64,000 nucleotides of DNA from Lindgomyces ingoldianus (taxonomy: Eukaryota > Ascomycota > Dothideomycetes > Pleosporales > Lindgomycetaceae). Within the stretch, counting starts at the first letter, position 1, and every line of letters starts with the position of its first letter. The stretch is from NCBI RefSeq assembly GCF_010093535.1, contig NW_022985185.1, positions 328,026 through 392,025 of the forward strand, written 5' to 3'. The notes below the pieces were generated by a model. That model searched no databases, was not told where the DNA came from, and saw nothing but the letters and a program-made list of their open reading frames with translations. The position numbers and the translations under genes were made by a program. Shown here piece by piece: positions 23,701 through 34,665 of the stretch.

Positions 23701-25720
23701 GAGGACTTGAATGACTCCCTCGCTCTTGAAGAGCTTCTTGACCACATCATGGATGTCATGTCGGTCGCGAACGAGTTGATGCTTGATCGATTGTCTCAGA
23801 TCTGTCAACGGTTGATCGGCCATTATGGTATGTATAATACTGCAAAAATTACGAAGGCTGCTAATGTAATTTAGTCAATGCCAGGAACGTCTGTTCCCTA
23901 CTCAATGCCATCGCACCTAGTTCTGTTTCCGAATTTAAAGATGCAGCTCTAGAATATGTGTGCCTTAGCTTGGAGGCGGTCATGCAAAACGGGTACGTTA
24001 ATGACAATATCTCAAGATTCGCCTTAACAAGTTCTCTAGTTCCCTCGACGAGTTGGATGACGATCTTATCCTTGAACTGAACCAGGTTGTTCGCGATAAC
24101 CAACTAGCAACCCTGCCATTTGCAAGGAGTGGACGAGCTGAGGCTATTCTTTTCGACAAATATCCTGAACTTGCGGAGAGGATTGAAAGAGGAAAGCGCG
24201 CTAAAATAGACGCAATTGTGCTATCGAACAAGTTCTCCGATAGCGACGGTATTGTTTCGTCTTCCTTCCGAGCGCAAAGTCTTGAAGAACTTTCGACGTC
24301 ACCATTGCGACAGAGAAACCGCAGAAAGACTTCACGAGAAACCAAGCCAGGCGCGGATAGTCCGCATATGTTTCCCGCTTTGAAGGACAAAAACTCAGTT
24401 CCAGATCTTATATTTGAAATGTCTGACGAGGAAGAAGAAGAAGAGAAAACGAACAACAAGATACAACCCTCTCAATTTACGAGCCGGTCGGCAAGCAAAC
24501 ACCCTATCCAAACTCCCATTGGCTCGCCAGATGAAGCTTGGTCAGAAGTTCGAAGGAAAAGTCGATCTTCATCACATGGGTTAGGCATTGAAGAAACCAC
24601 AACTCCTCAATTGCCTGGTTCAATGTCACCGATTGTTACGAAAGAGATGAGAGCCCCTGGAAGGCCGTGGGGTTCAACGCCATTGGGAGGCGCAAAACTT
24701 GACCTGAAGGATATCATGGCTCAGGCATCTAGTGATAAACCCTCAGGCTTGACACTTGGGCTAAGTGGACAAGCAATTGAGGAGCAGCCGTCTGCTTCTT
24801 TCCAAGCTAAGATGTCTCAGAAGGAGCGAAAGCGATTGCACCAGGCTCAGCAACTTGGACAGCCAGCGACCATTGAGAAACCGCAACCCACTCCGCCCAC
24901 AGTATCACCATGGCAAGCTATGTCCCAGCGAAAGCCTACTCCGATCAACAGCCCTGCGATGGTCACCCCTTCCCAGCCTTCACGGACTCCAAGCACACCG
25001 CAATTAACCATGCGCCAAACCGTTGCAAATAGTGGTATAACGTCTAAACAGAAAGAGTCACAGCCTTCCCAGCCTTCTAGGTCTGCTTCTCGTAGCATTA
25101 AATCATTACAAACCGGTCCAGCATCCGCACTAGGTCCTGGAATGTCGGTTTCAACAAATCCTATTCCGACGCCGCACTCGGTCCGCCATATCCCGCTTCC
25201 ATCTCATTCGTCAACCTCTCCAAACCATCATCTCAGCATGAACGAGATTCTCTCTCAGCAACTAGCTGAGAAGAACTATGTCCGCGACGCTGCTGCAAAG
25301 CGGAGTCTGCAGGAGATTCAACAGGAGCAAGAGTTCCAGGAATGGTGGGATCAGGAGAGTAAGAGAGTCATTCAGGAGGAAGAACAGAAGAAAAGAGCTG
25401 ATGAGAGGGCCGCTAAAGTCAATAGAAGTAGGCCGAAGGGTCGAGGAGGCCGAGGTAAAAATAAGGGGAAAGACAAGAAAGATGTCGAGGAAGATTCTGA
25501 GCGAGGTAAAGGGAGCCGAGATGTCGGTGGAACATTCGTGCCTCATGAGTCTACGGTTCCAAAATCAATCCCAGAACAGGAAGGCGGCGAAAGAGGTAGG
25601 GGAAGGGGCAAGGGTTACAGAGGCAGTCGCGGTGGCGGAAGAGGAGGTAGGACGCAAGGGCCTGCGAAAGACGGCCCAGCTGCTCAAGCCATCCCAAAGG
25701 AACAGCATGGGGCACCATAG
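20710..25720 (+). CDS. Ankyrin-RCC1-BTB/POZ protein, IBTK / Btb3-like cullin-3 adaptor
   Basis: Three exons, 20710-23827, 23875-23992 and 24040-25720, introns 47 bp each; 1638 residues. Domain order: ankyrin repeats (about 75-150, TGLTILHQAASS and GWTALHRAFYFGN), RCC1 repeats (about 235-500, EAYTFGSNKNVTLGFGD and EIYSWGNNAFGQLGY), a first BTB domain (about 760-890, DLRIPAHEFILSGRS), a second BTB domain (about 910-1060, MSLHSDIICQRCPFFDGLF). A long disordered tail follows with a coiled, charged stretch and a terminal Arg/Gly-rich run (about 1580-1625). The same order is found in human IBTK and the fission-yeast Btb proteins, which serve as substrate receptors of cullin-3 ubiquitin ligases. The Gly/Arg-rich end suggests RNA or membrane contacts, as an inference. 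A C-terminal KEQHGAP ends the protein. Both introns fall late in the gene, just after the second BTB domain. Confidence 0.93.
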
Positions 25721-25938
25721 CTGTGGTTTGCTACACCATTTTGGACATGTTCATGTGTATGCTTTCTGGATATGTTTGCTGATGCATTAGATTGCATAAG
25801 TATCATCGTGTATCATATTAGTAGTACTCGTTTGAAGCTCTAATCAACATTTATCCAAACTTTCCACTCTTGCTCTTCAGATCTCCTTTGTTTCTTTCCA
25901 CGCCCGCTCAGTTCATCCCCCCATTTTTAACCGTTATC

Positions 25939-27027
25939 TCAAAATTCCCCTGTCCATATCTTTGGCCCAGGCACAGTATAATTCTACCAACGTCAGAACT
26001 TATTTTCCTCAATAACCTAGCAAAAACAGGTTCAAACTCACCCTTGTAGCCCTACCCTCGGGATAGTACAACGTTCCACTAACCTTAATCCCCGGATCAC
26101 TCCACTGATACGCCCCAGGAAACTTGACCAAATACTCCTGTCCGGGCTCTGCATCCCCATCACCCTCAATCGCCAACTGTGCACACTCCGGATAGAATTG
26201 CGGTGGATCGAGCTCAATCATCAGGATTTCATGCCGAATCAAATAATTCCCAGCCCGGAGCCTCGCGGGGATTCGCACAGTCCAGCCTGGAGCTGCATGG
26301 TCCACTGTCGCCCCTAAATCACCTTGCATCCATGCTCCAGCGTCAGTGATGCTATGGTTTGGCCGCAGGCCTTCTTCAGCGATTTTGAACCACGAAAGGG
26401 TGGAGGGATTGGCGTCAGAGCAGCCGTTGGGGGAAGGGGGACAACGGGCAAGGTAGGCTGTTAGAGGTCCGTGTCCGTGGTACCAGTGGTGGTACATACA
26501 GGAGAAGTCGCAGGTGAAGCCGGCGGGACAAGTGCGGTTCGTCATGGCGGGGTCGCAGTAGAAGGGTTCGCCGGGTTTGTCGAAGGGGTAGTTGTTGGAC
26601 CAGTTTGCGGTAATGGTGTGGCCGGCGTGGACGGGGGCGTGGAAAGCCGAAGGGACTGCGGCGCCGTTGTCTGGAAGGGGGTTTAGTAGAGACGAAAGTG
26701 TAATAAGGGTTTATGTAGTTTAATCTTATCCCGGAGAGTTGATTAAAACTGTTTGGATTATTGTTGGATCACGCACAATTGCAGGTTATATTTTCTGAGA
26801 GCGGATCTTGGACGGGCCAGTAGTACCATCGACGTTGCATGAGATTAGTTTGGTTGTCTGGTGGGTCGAACCATTTGTACCTCAGATACATGTTAGTAGA
26901 ATTAAGATAAGAGGGACGAGACATACCCATCATAATGCACACCATCAATTTCGTACGAATAAACACCTCCATGGGCGTATGCTCCATTTGCAAATGCAAT
27001 GAGACTAGTCACCAAAGAGGGCTTCAT
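25939..27027 (-). CDS. Secreted AA9 (formerly GH61) lytic polysaccharide monooxygenase
   Basis: Four exons: 27027-26927, 26880-26777, 26670-26042, 25983-25939; 292 residues. Cleavage after a signal peptide of 18 residues (MKPSLVTSLIAFANGAYA) leaves the obligatory N-terminal histidine H19 of the copper histidine brace. The second ligand is H135 in HGPLTAYLARC, and the axial tyrosine is Y228 in QFYPECAQL; H215 and Q226 fit the second shell. The last exon supplies the canonical YTVPGPKIWTG ending; without splicing the 58 bp intron 26041-25984 the protein would run into a non-family tail. AA9 enzymes are copper enzymes that cleave cellulose or other beta-glucans oxidatively outside the cell. Odd feature: about 30 extra residues with four cysteines (C107, C116, C122, C126) stand between the TITANW strand and the ligand H135. 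No carbohydrate-binding module. Diverges from a sugar-type SDR gene. Confidence 0.95.
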
Positions 27028-27093
27028 GACGACGAAAAAAGTAGTCAATCAGCTTGATCTTAGGACAGGAGTCTGTAGATCGAGCGCTATATC

Positions 27094-27103
27094 TTATATA
27101 AAA
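27094..27103 (-). promoter_or_regulatory. TATA box of the AA9 gene
   Basis: TATATAAGAT on the minus strand, about 70 bp before the start codon at 27027 and inside a short AT-rich patch; position and sequence fit a TATA element for a strongly regulated secreted enzyme. Confidence 0.45.
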
Positions 27104-27423
27104 ACCCAGATATGCTTACCTTCTACAACATCCTCGAAGTAGAGTACGCGCAAATCCAGGAGCGTCTCTAGGCCAATAGTTATTCCCGAGCAGTGTCGGC
27201 CCGAACAGGAGTAGTAGCAATCCATGAAACACTTGCAAACTACACTATCTAGATATTAACAAACTAGCCTGTGACTCCATTCTCTGACTTTAGTCATGGC
27301 ATTTTGATGATGTGCTATATGAAATTTTGATTAGGGCGTTGATGGGAATAGGACGGGGGTGGCACAGCTGGAACATTGCGAATTGGCGAATGCGAAAGCA
27401 GGCATGTGGACATTGATGGAATG

Positions 27424-27616
27424 GTGGGGAAACTGCCATTGGGATGGCTAATATATGGCAGGTTTAGGCATCAAGTGAGGAGGATTTGGGGAGATGAAAT
27501 AGGCGGTTTAGGATGAATAGGGTGCGTTTTCTGGATCGGGGAAAGCGGCTGTGGGGGATTTTCCGATGTTGGCGACATTGGAGCAGGGTGAACGTGGAGG
27601 GGTAGTTGAGGCGGGG
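27424..27616. promoter_or_regulatory. Cluster of CreA-type (SYGGRG) motifs between AA9 and SDR genes
   Basis: Four matches to the carbon-catabolite repressor consensus SYGGRG on the plus strand: GTGGGG 27424-27429, GTGGGG 27551-27556, GTGGAG 27594-27599, GCGGGG 27611-27616. They lie in the 680 bp shared by the two divergent genes. The motif is short, so individual sites could be chance; the density and the nature of the genes make glucose repression plausible. Confidence 0.4.
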
Positions 27617-27707
27617 TATGTATAACGACCTCAATTTTACTTCATTGTTACACAGCGCCTCCATCTTTTCTGAACACCTTAAGGATTTAAGTCTCGACAT
27701 CGTCAAA

Positions 27708-28703
27708 ATGCCCGACAATGCGAACGAACGCGCCGCTCTTGTCAACCGTCAACTCCCGGAAATGCAGCTCTCCACCTTAACCAACCCCTTGACAGCTCCC
27801 AAGCCTCCGCCAGACAATCTCTCTTTAGCTCAGAGAGCACAGTACAGATTCCAGATCAAGGGCAACGCCATCAGTATGTGATGTATAATCTGAGGGTATT
27901 AAACCTAACCCAAATCCCACCTATCAAAATTCCCGCACAGCCCAACATCAATTGACATGTTTCTAGTAACCGGCGGCGCCGGAACTCTTGCACTCGAAGC
28001 AGCCCGCGCCCTCCTCGAACACGGCGCCTCGGGCCTCGCACTCTGGGATCTGAATCCCGAGCAAGCGTTCGAATCCGTCAAGACCCTACACGCGTCCTTC
28101 CCAGACCGACGTATCATCACCGAAGCCGTTGACGTCCGGGACGAAGCGCAAATAACCTCCGCAGTGGAGTCTGCAGTCAAAGTCCTCGGTAGCATCGACA
28201 TGCTGTGCTGTTTTGCAGGCATAGTTGGGTGCACACACGCACTCGATATGTCCGTCGCAGAATGGCGTCGAACCCATGACATCAACCTCACTGGCTCGTT
28301 TCTGTGCGCGCAAGCCGTGGCCAGACAAATGTTGGTGCAAGGTACTGGCGGGAGTATCATCTTCACGGCTTCAATTTCCGCACATTCAACAAACTTCCCG
28401 CAACCTCAGGTTGCCTACAATTCTAGCAAAACGGCATTGCTGAGTCTGGCGAAAAGTCTGGCGGCTGAGTGGACGGTCCATGGGATTAGAGTGAATTGTA
28501 TTAGTCCGGGATACATGGATACGATATTGAATGAGGGCGAGGGACTGACGAAAGCGAGAGATATATGGAATAAGCGGAATCCGACGGGGAGGATGGGACA
28601 TCCATGGGAGTTGACGGGGCCTTTGGTGTTGCTGTGTAGTAATGCGGGGAAGTATGTTAACGGGACTGATATTGTTGTTGATGGAGGGGCGATGGTGTTT
28701 TAA
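27708..28703 (+). CDS. Short-chain dehydrogenase/reductase, D-arabinitol / L-xylulose-type sugar-polyol family
   Basis: Two exons, 27708-27873 and 27967-28703, intron 93 bp; 300 residues. The splice uses the CTAG acceptor at 27963-27966, giving the Rossmann sequence GNAIITGGAGTLALEAARALL. Starting instead at the ATG at 27957 would lose the first beta-strand. Family motifs: TGGAGTLA (57-64, dinucleotide binding), DVRD, the catalytic Y206-x3-K210 (YNSSK) and a preceding serine in TASISAH. The NPTGRMGHPWE and YVNGTDIVVDGG endings are typical of the classical-SDR group that includes mannitol/D-arabinitol dehydrogenases and L-xylulose reductase. The NNAG motif appears as CFAG, an unusual variant. 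The N-terminal 50 residues are the pre-Rossmann extension usual in this group. Likely NADP(H)-dependent polyol/ketose interconversion in the cytosol; the exact substrate cannot be read from sequence. Shares its promoter region with the AA9 gene. Confidence 0.88.
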
Positions 28704-29214
28704 GCTTGGAAAAGCAGATAGGGAATTAAGAGGTAGCCGTTTGCACGGAAACCTTAGGCAGACTCCCTCCACCAACCTTAAACTTTAGAAGGGCTCATTA
28801 GTTATGCCCTATCTCACTGAAGATGTTTTACTGAAGCAAAGGAAACTTAAGGGCGAATAGGATACTAAGATGAGGCTAATCCATTGCATATTCTATTTGT
28901 AACCTAACTTAATTCCCCTGGCCATTCCATCAAGATTCTAAGGACATCCTCATCGAGTAGCTCGTTGGTGTTAGTCCCATTCAGTGGGTCTGCCACACGA
29001 GCATATATAGCCCCTTGGAAGTGTTCACGAATCAAGTGGAACTGGCCTGGATAGGCTTCACTAAGGATAGCGAGGGCACCAAGAAGCCGCGGGTTCCACG
29101 TCAGAGGGACTGGCCCAGGAGCAGGGGTAGTGGTATCTGAACCCAAGTCAGAAAGCAGCTGGGACAACCGGATATCCCAGTTCTCCTCGGTAATCCTAAT
29201 GAGGCCGACTAGAT

Positions 29215-29765
29215 TTATAACATGGGTCCGTTGCTCTGAGCTAGCTCCTGCACTGCAGCTCGTGCAGCGACGCGGTCTTTGCATACGAGAGTTTCCTTCT
29301 CAGTTGCACTTGCCTGTGCTTTCGCCTTCTTGTTGGCGCGGTATCGAGCACGATCGCGCGCTTTCTTCTGTTTCTTCTTCTCCTCTGCAGTGGGGGCCTC
29401 AGGAGGAGCCTACATAGCATTGTTAATGACATCTCACTTTGAAGAAGTGGAACACTCACTCTGATGATTGCGTCATATCTTTGGCCTTGACCACCAGAGT
29501 GACCTTGTTGAGCAGGCACATCAAGATTGATACCATCTCCGACGCGCGCAACTACAACCTGGCCATCCTTGATATCACTGAACGAAGGCCAGATTTCTTT
29601 CCCATAGAGATTGACGATCCTGAGGCTATTATTCAGAGTGAGCTTGAGATTGTCTCGGATCATAGTTGTGGTTTGCTCTGCGTTGTCCGATGGAGAGAGA
29701 CAGACTTCAAAACAGACGTTGCGGGATGGCCAGTGGACTTCAAGGGTCTTGGACTCGGCGGGCAT
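29215..29765 (-). CDS. Uncharacterised small protein with a possible beta-grasp (ubiquitin/doublecortin-like) domain
   Basis: Simplest model: exon 29765-29460, intron 29459-29410 (GTGAGT...TAG, 50 bp), exon 29409-29215, 166 residues. The first 85 residues alternate hydrophobic strands with a NLYGKEIW turn and DIKDGQVVVARVGDG, reminiscent of a ubiquitin- or doublecortin-like fold. After the splice the chain is very Lys/Arg/Ala-rich (EEKKKQKKARDRARYRANKK), probably helical and nucleic-acid binding. A second open frame continues at 28904-29270 (LLSDLGSDTTTPAPG, then a hydrophobic LLGALAILSEAYPGQFHLI). It could be joined through a 61 bp intron with a weak GTGCAA donor, giving a longer protein ending at 28904. 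Which model is right is undecided. No family recognised with confidence. Confidence 0.5.
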
Positions 29766-30217
29766 GTTGAAGGAAGGGGTATTGGAGCTGGATCGAAAGC
29801 AAAGTTGAGGTTAAAGGGTGGGCTGTAGTTGAGGTTGGGAGAGGGTACTTCGTGAAGCGGCCCTAGTTTGGAATTATAGGTGGAAGGACGAGAGAGATTG
29901 TGAAGGGGTAAGAATATGTCAAGGAGGAAGTGAATGGAAGCTAAGGCCGTGGCACGAGAAGTAGCGAGAACTGGAAGATACTACCTAGGTCAAGAACTGT
30001 ACAATCAAGCTGCAGTATGTTATCAGATAGCGTGGAGATTTACTAGGGTAGAGGTTGTCTGTCAAATCCATTGCTAGAATTAGGTAGAAGGTTAACAAGA
30101 ATACATTGCTGTCGTGACTTTCCCTGGCCATATTTTACGTTAGGTGACGAGATGTACTATGAAAGTAGTGTTGGCGAATGCAAATATCGGCTATCCAAAC
30201 TCTACTCCGGAGTGATA
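29766..30217. other. Intergenic, no gene seen
   Basis: About 450 bp between the uncharacterised gene and the 3' end of RAD4. It holds the upstream region of the former and the likely 3' untranslated region of the latter. Confidence 0.4.
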
Positions 30218-33200
30218 TTAAGTGGCCTCTACTAGCCACTCCGGATCCGCGTCTTCGTCCTCTGGATCTTCTAGAGGTAGTGATCCACCATCTGAAGGTG
30301 ACGAGACTGAAAGGTATATCTCTTTCTGGTCACCACCTGGAACTTGATTGCTAGTGATAGTCTCTTCGGGGCTATTCAGCTGTGAAGAAGGCTTTGTTGT
30401 TGGTTCTTCATGAAGGGGCTGAGCCATCTCGTGATCACGCGCTAATGCAGTGATCTCACCAGTATTCTTTCTAGGTTCTTGGTCGCGCGATCGGATGAAG
30501 TCCCTTCCACTACCCTCTGCTGCTCCGTCGGTCTGTATGAAGCTACCTTCTAGTTTCTCGCTTCTTAAATTTGAGGGGCCGGCTGTTGCAAACGCCTCGC
30601 AAACAAAACCCCCATCTTCTTCATAGTCGTCCTGCATGAATCCGCCACCGAAGTCATCGGATTTTTGAGGGCGGATATGCTGTTGTGCAAGAAGAGCGCT
30701 GCCGAAGGTCGTTTGTTCTTCATGACCGAGTCCGTCGTCTCCATTTGATCCATCTAGTATAAACCCGTCATCTTCGTCATCATCACTTGGCACGAACCCG
30801 CCCCCGAAGTGATCATTATGAGATGAGCCTTTGAACAGTCTTGAAGAAGGGGCCGATACCTCTCCAGCGTCACCGCCCTCGGGAAAGAAACCGCCTGCTA
30901 ACTGAGCTGCAGCAAGTTCTCTGTCTACCTTCTCAATCTCTTCCTGAACATTCATCACATTGCCCTTCTCGCCATCTATCTCGATTGCGTTGACTCTTTG
31001 TGCGATACGTAGACCAAGGCAGAATCTTCTCCACAACCTTAGGGCTTCTACACTTCGCTGGGCAGCCTTAGATTGTTCTTGTGCATACTCCATGCCATGA
31101 AGGACGGTTTCTACCGCCTCAGCGTATTCTTGAGCAACAACCACGCCCTGAACAACAGCCGTGCCATGACGACCTTTGAAAGAGAATCCGGTGACTGCAT
31201 CGGCGTAATCAACGCCAATGATCCGCGCGGCTTTAGATGCATGCTGGTGACGAATATGGACGCCGCCTTTCGGAACCATGGATGGAACGTAAAGATCTAA
31301 ATTGCCGAAACCGTTGCGAGGAACGCGACCACGAACGACTGGAGGAGGAACATATAATTCGGTCTGAAAGGCTGCGTAGAGTCCCGCTCCTACCTCCTCT
31401 TGGCTGTCATCTATCTCCATCCCTGGCGTCATTGAGAGACGGGACCCTTTATTTAATTTAGCATGTTTCAGCGGTTGCTCCCCACCCTTCACGTCTCGCC
31501 CAAGACGATACCATCTGTCAGCACTCCTGACGATATGGACATCTCTCCGTCGATATATTGGTTCCATTTTCGGATTCATTGAGCTCCCAACGTTGACTTT
31601 GCCAACCTGGTTCATGGGGTGAATTACCTCGTTTTGCTTTACATGCCGTTCAAGCACGTAAACCGGATGGTTTTTAAAGTCTTGAACATTCTTAGGCATG
31701 CCTTCCGCAGCCTCCTTACGTGCCAATGCCGCGTCCTCGACTTGATCTCTGTCAAGCAGCACTGCACGCCTGAAGAGTTTGAGCGCCCGTTTCCACCACT
31801 TCGCACCACCTTCGGTGCATTCGACTCTGAACTTTCGGGTCTTCGCATTGTAGGCCTTTGCGTACCGACGGGTAACATCTTTGGCGGTGGAGTCGTCTTC
31901 AAACGCTATGGCGTACACGAGACTGTTTTGTGAGTAGCTCAGTGGAGGCTCGAGCTTCTCTGGTTTGTCCACTGTGAAGGTTGACAGCGGGTCAATTGGG
32001 ATCCATTTCTGTACCACAGGGTTGAATGCTTCAACCCAATAGACGGGGTAGGCAGTGTGATATTTCTTCTTTTGTTTAGGAGCAACGCCTGAGTTATATG
32101 CAGCGCTTCGTTCTCCCAAAGCGCGTTCAAGTCGTGATAGTCGTTTGGGTCGAGCTGGTGTAGATGCCTTTGGATTTGCCGTGAGAGCGCTTTTTGATGG
32201 GCTTGGCGCTTCCTCTTTGTTATATGGATTTAAAATCATTACCTTCGTTTGAGAGCTCGGCTTCGGAGGTGTGGAAACTTGTGCTGCAGATGCGAAGGGT
32301 AGGCACTGGAGCGAACACACGAGCCTAGCTTCAACACCGATTCCGCGGAGGAGAGCACAGAATAGCTGCGCACCAACGTCTTGGGAGCCTTGAAGTGTTG
32401 TCGCAGCTCTGCGAAAATCTTGTCTATCCATGGGATCATCGAGTTCGTTGAATAGGGAAAAGGATTGGGTTTCTACGTCGGCATCGACCCATCGCGGCTT
32501 ATGCATCCCAATCGCGGTCACCGAAAACCGATTCGACCACAACAGTTTCAACTCGTGCATGCCATCCAAAAAGCGCTTGGACGCTTGTGATTGTGAGAGC
32601 TCAGGATTGAGGACAAGATTTGAGAGCGTCTTTGGTGAGGGCATTCTCCGCATAATAGCTTGCACTTTCCCATCGTTACACCAAGTGTTTCTCCGATGGA
32701 CATGGTATAAAAGACAGAGAATGTGCATTTTATGAATTTCAAGTCTCCGTTTCTTGTCGACAGACGTTATTCCGCGTCGCCGGGCCCGCTTTGGCCTCTT
32801 TCCCTCACCTTTATCGCCTCCAATTGTGATAGAGATGTCACCCACCTCAGGCAAAGCGTCCCCGTCAACATCTAAGCCCTCTTCCTCGTCACCTGGGGCC
32901 AGCGCATCCTCCCATTCCATGTCACTTCCATCCGACTCTTCAGATTCCGTTATTGTTTGAAGCATGTGGTGAGTTTCGTCGTCGGCATCGTCGTCGGGCG
33001 CAGCTGCTTTCGAGAGGGGACGTTGGGACTCTGTTTCGGGGTTTAGGGATAGGGGGGCTGTAAGAGCCTCAAGAGAAGGATTTGATTCATTGTTACGCAT
33101 CGATCGTGCCGTCTTTCGTTTCTTCAGCGGCTTGCTGTCCTCGTCGGACCCCGCGGCTTTCGAAGCCGTCGCCTCAGAGAGCATACCCTGAAAAACTTCC

Positions 33201-33301
33201 GGCACTTCTGCATCTTCCTGTGATGCCTTACTTCTCCTAGTCGTCCGTCCGCCTGTAGGCGCAGAGGCTGGTTTACGTATACTACTTCGAGGGCCCGCCA
33301 T
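30218..33301 (-). CDS. RAD4: DNA damage recognition protein Rad4 / XPC (Rhp41 type)
   Basis: A single uninterrupted frame of 1027 residues, a usual length for filamentous-fungal Rad4. Order of parts: basic N-terminus, acidic disordered stretch (about 100-150), transglutaminase-like fold (about 300-490; LRGIGVEARLVCSLQCLPF and YPVYWVEAFNPVVQKWIPIDP), then three beta-hairpin domains. BHD1 begins near 545 (NHPVYVLERHVKQNEVIHP), BHD2 carries YRRRDVHIVRSADRWYRLGR, and BHD3 near 660-725 reads RNGFGNLDLYVPSMVPKGG and AVTGFSFKGRHGTAVVQG. A helical segment and a long acidic, Gly/Asp-rich tail with repeated GGGF/DDFGGGF phrases follow. The protein opens helix-distorting lesions and recruits TFIIH in global-genome nucleotide excision repair, partnered by Rad23. 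The start at MAGPRSSIRKPAS is the first ATG of the frame. Confidence 0.96.
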   Translation of the reverse strand: MAGPRSSIRKPASAPTGGRTTRRSKASQEDAEVPEVFQGMLSEATASKAAGSDEDSKPLKKRKTARSMRNNESNPSLEALTAPLSLNPETESQRPLSKAAAPDDDADDETHHMLQTITESEESDGSDMEWEDALAPGDEEEGLDVDGDALPEVGDISITIGGDKGEGKRPKRARRRGITSVDKKRRLEIHKMHILCLLYHVHRRNTWCNDGKVQAIMRRMPSPKTLSNLVLNPELSQSQASKRFLDGMHELKLLWSNRFSVTAIGMHKPRWVDADVETQSFSLFNELDDPMDRQDFRRAATTLQGSQDVGAQLFCALLRGIGVEARLVCSLQCLPFASAAQVSTPPKPSSQTKVMILNPYNKEEAPSPSKSALTANPKASTPARPKRLSRLERALGERSAAYNSGVAPKQKKKYHTAYPVYWVEAFNPVVQKWIPIDPLSTFTVDKPEKLEPPLSYSQNSLVYAIAFEDDSTAKDVTRRYAKAYNAKTRKFRVECTEGGAKWWKRALKLFRRAVLLDRDQVEDAALARKEAAEGMPKNVQDFKNHPVYVLERHVKQNEVIHPMNQVGKVNVGSSMNPKMEPIYRRRDVHIVRSADRWYRLGRDVKGGEQPLKHAKLNKGSRLSMTPGMEIDDSQEEVGAGLYAAFQTELYVPPPVVRGRVPRNGFGNLDLYVPSMVPKGGVHIRHQHASKAARIIGVDYADAVTGFSFKGRHGTAVVQGVVVAQEYAEAVETVLHGMEYAQEQSKAAQRSVEALRLWRRFCLGLRIAQRVNAIEIDGEKGNVMNVQEEIEKVDRELAAAQLAGGFFPEGGDAGEVSAPSSRLFKGSSHNDHFGGGFVPSDDDEDDGFILDGSNGDDGLGHEEQTTFGSALLAQQHIRPQKSDDFGGGFMQDDYEEDGGFVCEAFATAGPSNLRSEKLEGSFIQTDGAAEGSGRDFIRSRDQEPRKNTGEITALARDHEMAQPLHEEPTTKPSSQLNSPEETITSNQVPGGDQKEIYLSVSSPSDGGSLPLEDPEDEDADPEWLVEAT

Positions 33302-33700
33302 GATTTTCCAGAGATGGGTTGGTTGTCTTACGGCGGTGGGGATGAATGAAATATCAACCGCTTGAGGACAGACTAGAGAAGTCGCAAGATAGTATACTAA
33401 GTATTACAATGAGAGGCCCAATGAGCAAGGAAGGGAATTATCTGAACAAGCACTTACGATGGAAAGCGCGGTTGCATTCACACCATGAATTTGCCATTTC
33501 ATCCGCGATGATGCATTAAGCTCGCGCGATCACGTGCTATGGTCCGTGCACTCAGCACCTCTTTACACTCCGTCAAGTGATTTTTCTAATGCGTGCTCCA
33601 CATCTGCTCTCCACATTCAAATATCTTGTTACAGTACATCACCCCAATGTGCATACGGACCAACCCCTGCTGCTCATGTGATCCAGCGCCACTGTGGCTA
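33302..33700. other. Upstream region of RAD4
   Basis: Intergenic; no gene supported. GC content is normal here and falls beyond about 33.8 kb, where the second TA-rich island starts. Confidence 0.35.
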
Positions 33701-34665
33701 AGGCCGGCTCAGGTCCCGGCTCAGCTTCGGCTCAGGCCTCCTCAGGTCTGCTCGCCCTTGCTCACCCACCTCAAGTATAACTCACCAGAAACTGTTAAGT
33801 ATTAACAAGCGACCTTAAAGCTGTCCTGGGTTATAAATCAGCCATAAAGTAGCATAATTTTGGTTGAGAATGCGTGAACGAAACTATATTAGACTCTACT
33901 ATAATTTCCTACCTTAGTTTTATGTACTTGTAAACCTTCTATAAACAAGAGTAAAGTTGAATGGTAAGCAAAACTTCGAGAAGATAATCTAGGTATCCCC
34001 ATGTACGAAGCGCGCGCAACGAGATCCTTCCAGGTTTCAAGACCATTCAGGATTTGCGAATATATGTGTCAACGTCAAGCACATCGGCTGCGGCGTGGCT
34101 ATCGGTTGCGGCGAAGCTGTCAGCCTAGCTAGCGAGTCACTTGTTTCAAAACCGTGCTGAAATGTTGATCAGGTCATTGAAGCAATAAGAAAGCCGGGTT
34201 TCGGCAAGCGGTAGCTGACGAGTTGCATAGGTTTGACGCTGCAGCTTGTCGCGCGGCTCATGCGTATTAGTAACCTACGAGAAGGGTCCTTATTGTGTAT
34301 GCCAGATACCACAGTAATTCTATGGAAACCTTGGCATGGGAAAATTGAAGGAGAAACTTGTTGAACCACGCAAGTTCCAAATTACTAGCACCGCCTCTTA
34401 GGGGGTAACCTTGTAATTATGGTTCCTAAACAAAAAAGCCCGGAGATACCATGAAAAGTGTTGGTTCTGAAATAGGAAACAATAGAAGAATGGACCTCTG
34501 ACGAGTAAGAACTCGCGAGCTCGATAGTCATAGCACGGTCGCACGGAGAACACCTACAAACTGGAAACGCCTGATATCCCGGCGCCACAGACGCTGTTAC
34601 GGAGATATCTCAGCATACTATCGCGTGAGACGACGGCGCACACATACCTTCTGAACCTACACTGT

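Noticed and set aside
27957..28703. SDR starting at the ATG at 27957 as a single-exon gene
   Set aside because: It would lack the first Rossmann strand; the two-exon model restores GNAIITGG and a normal family length.
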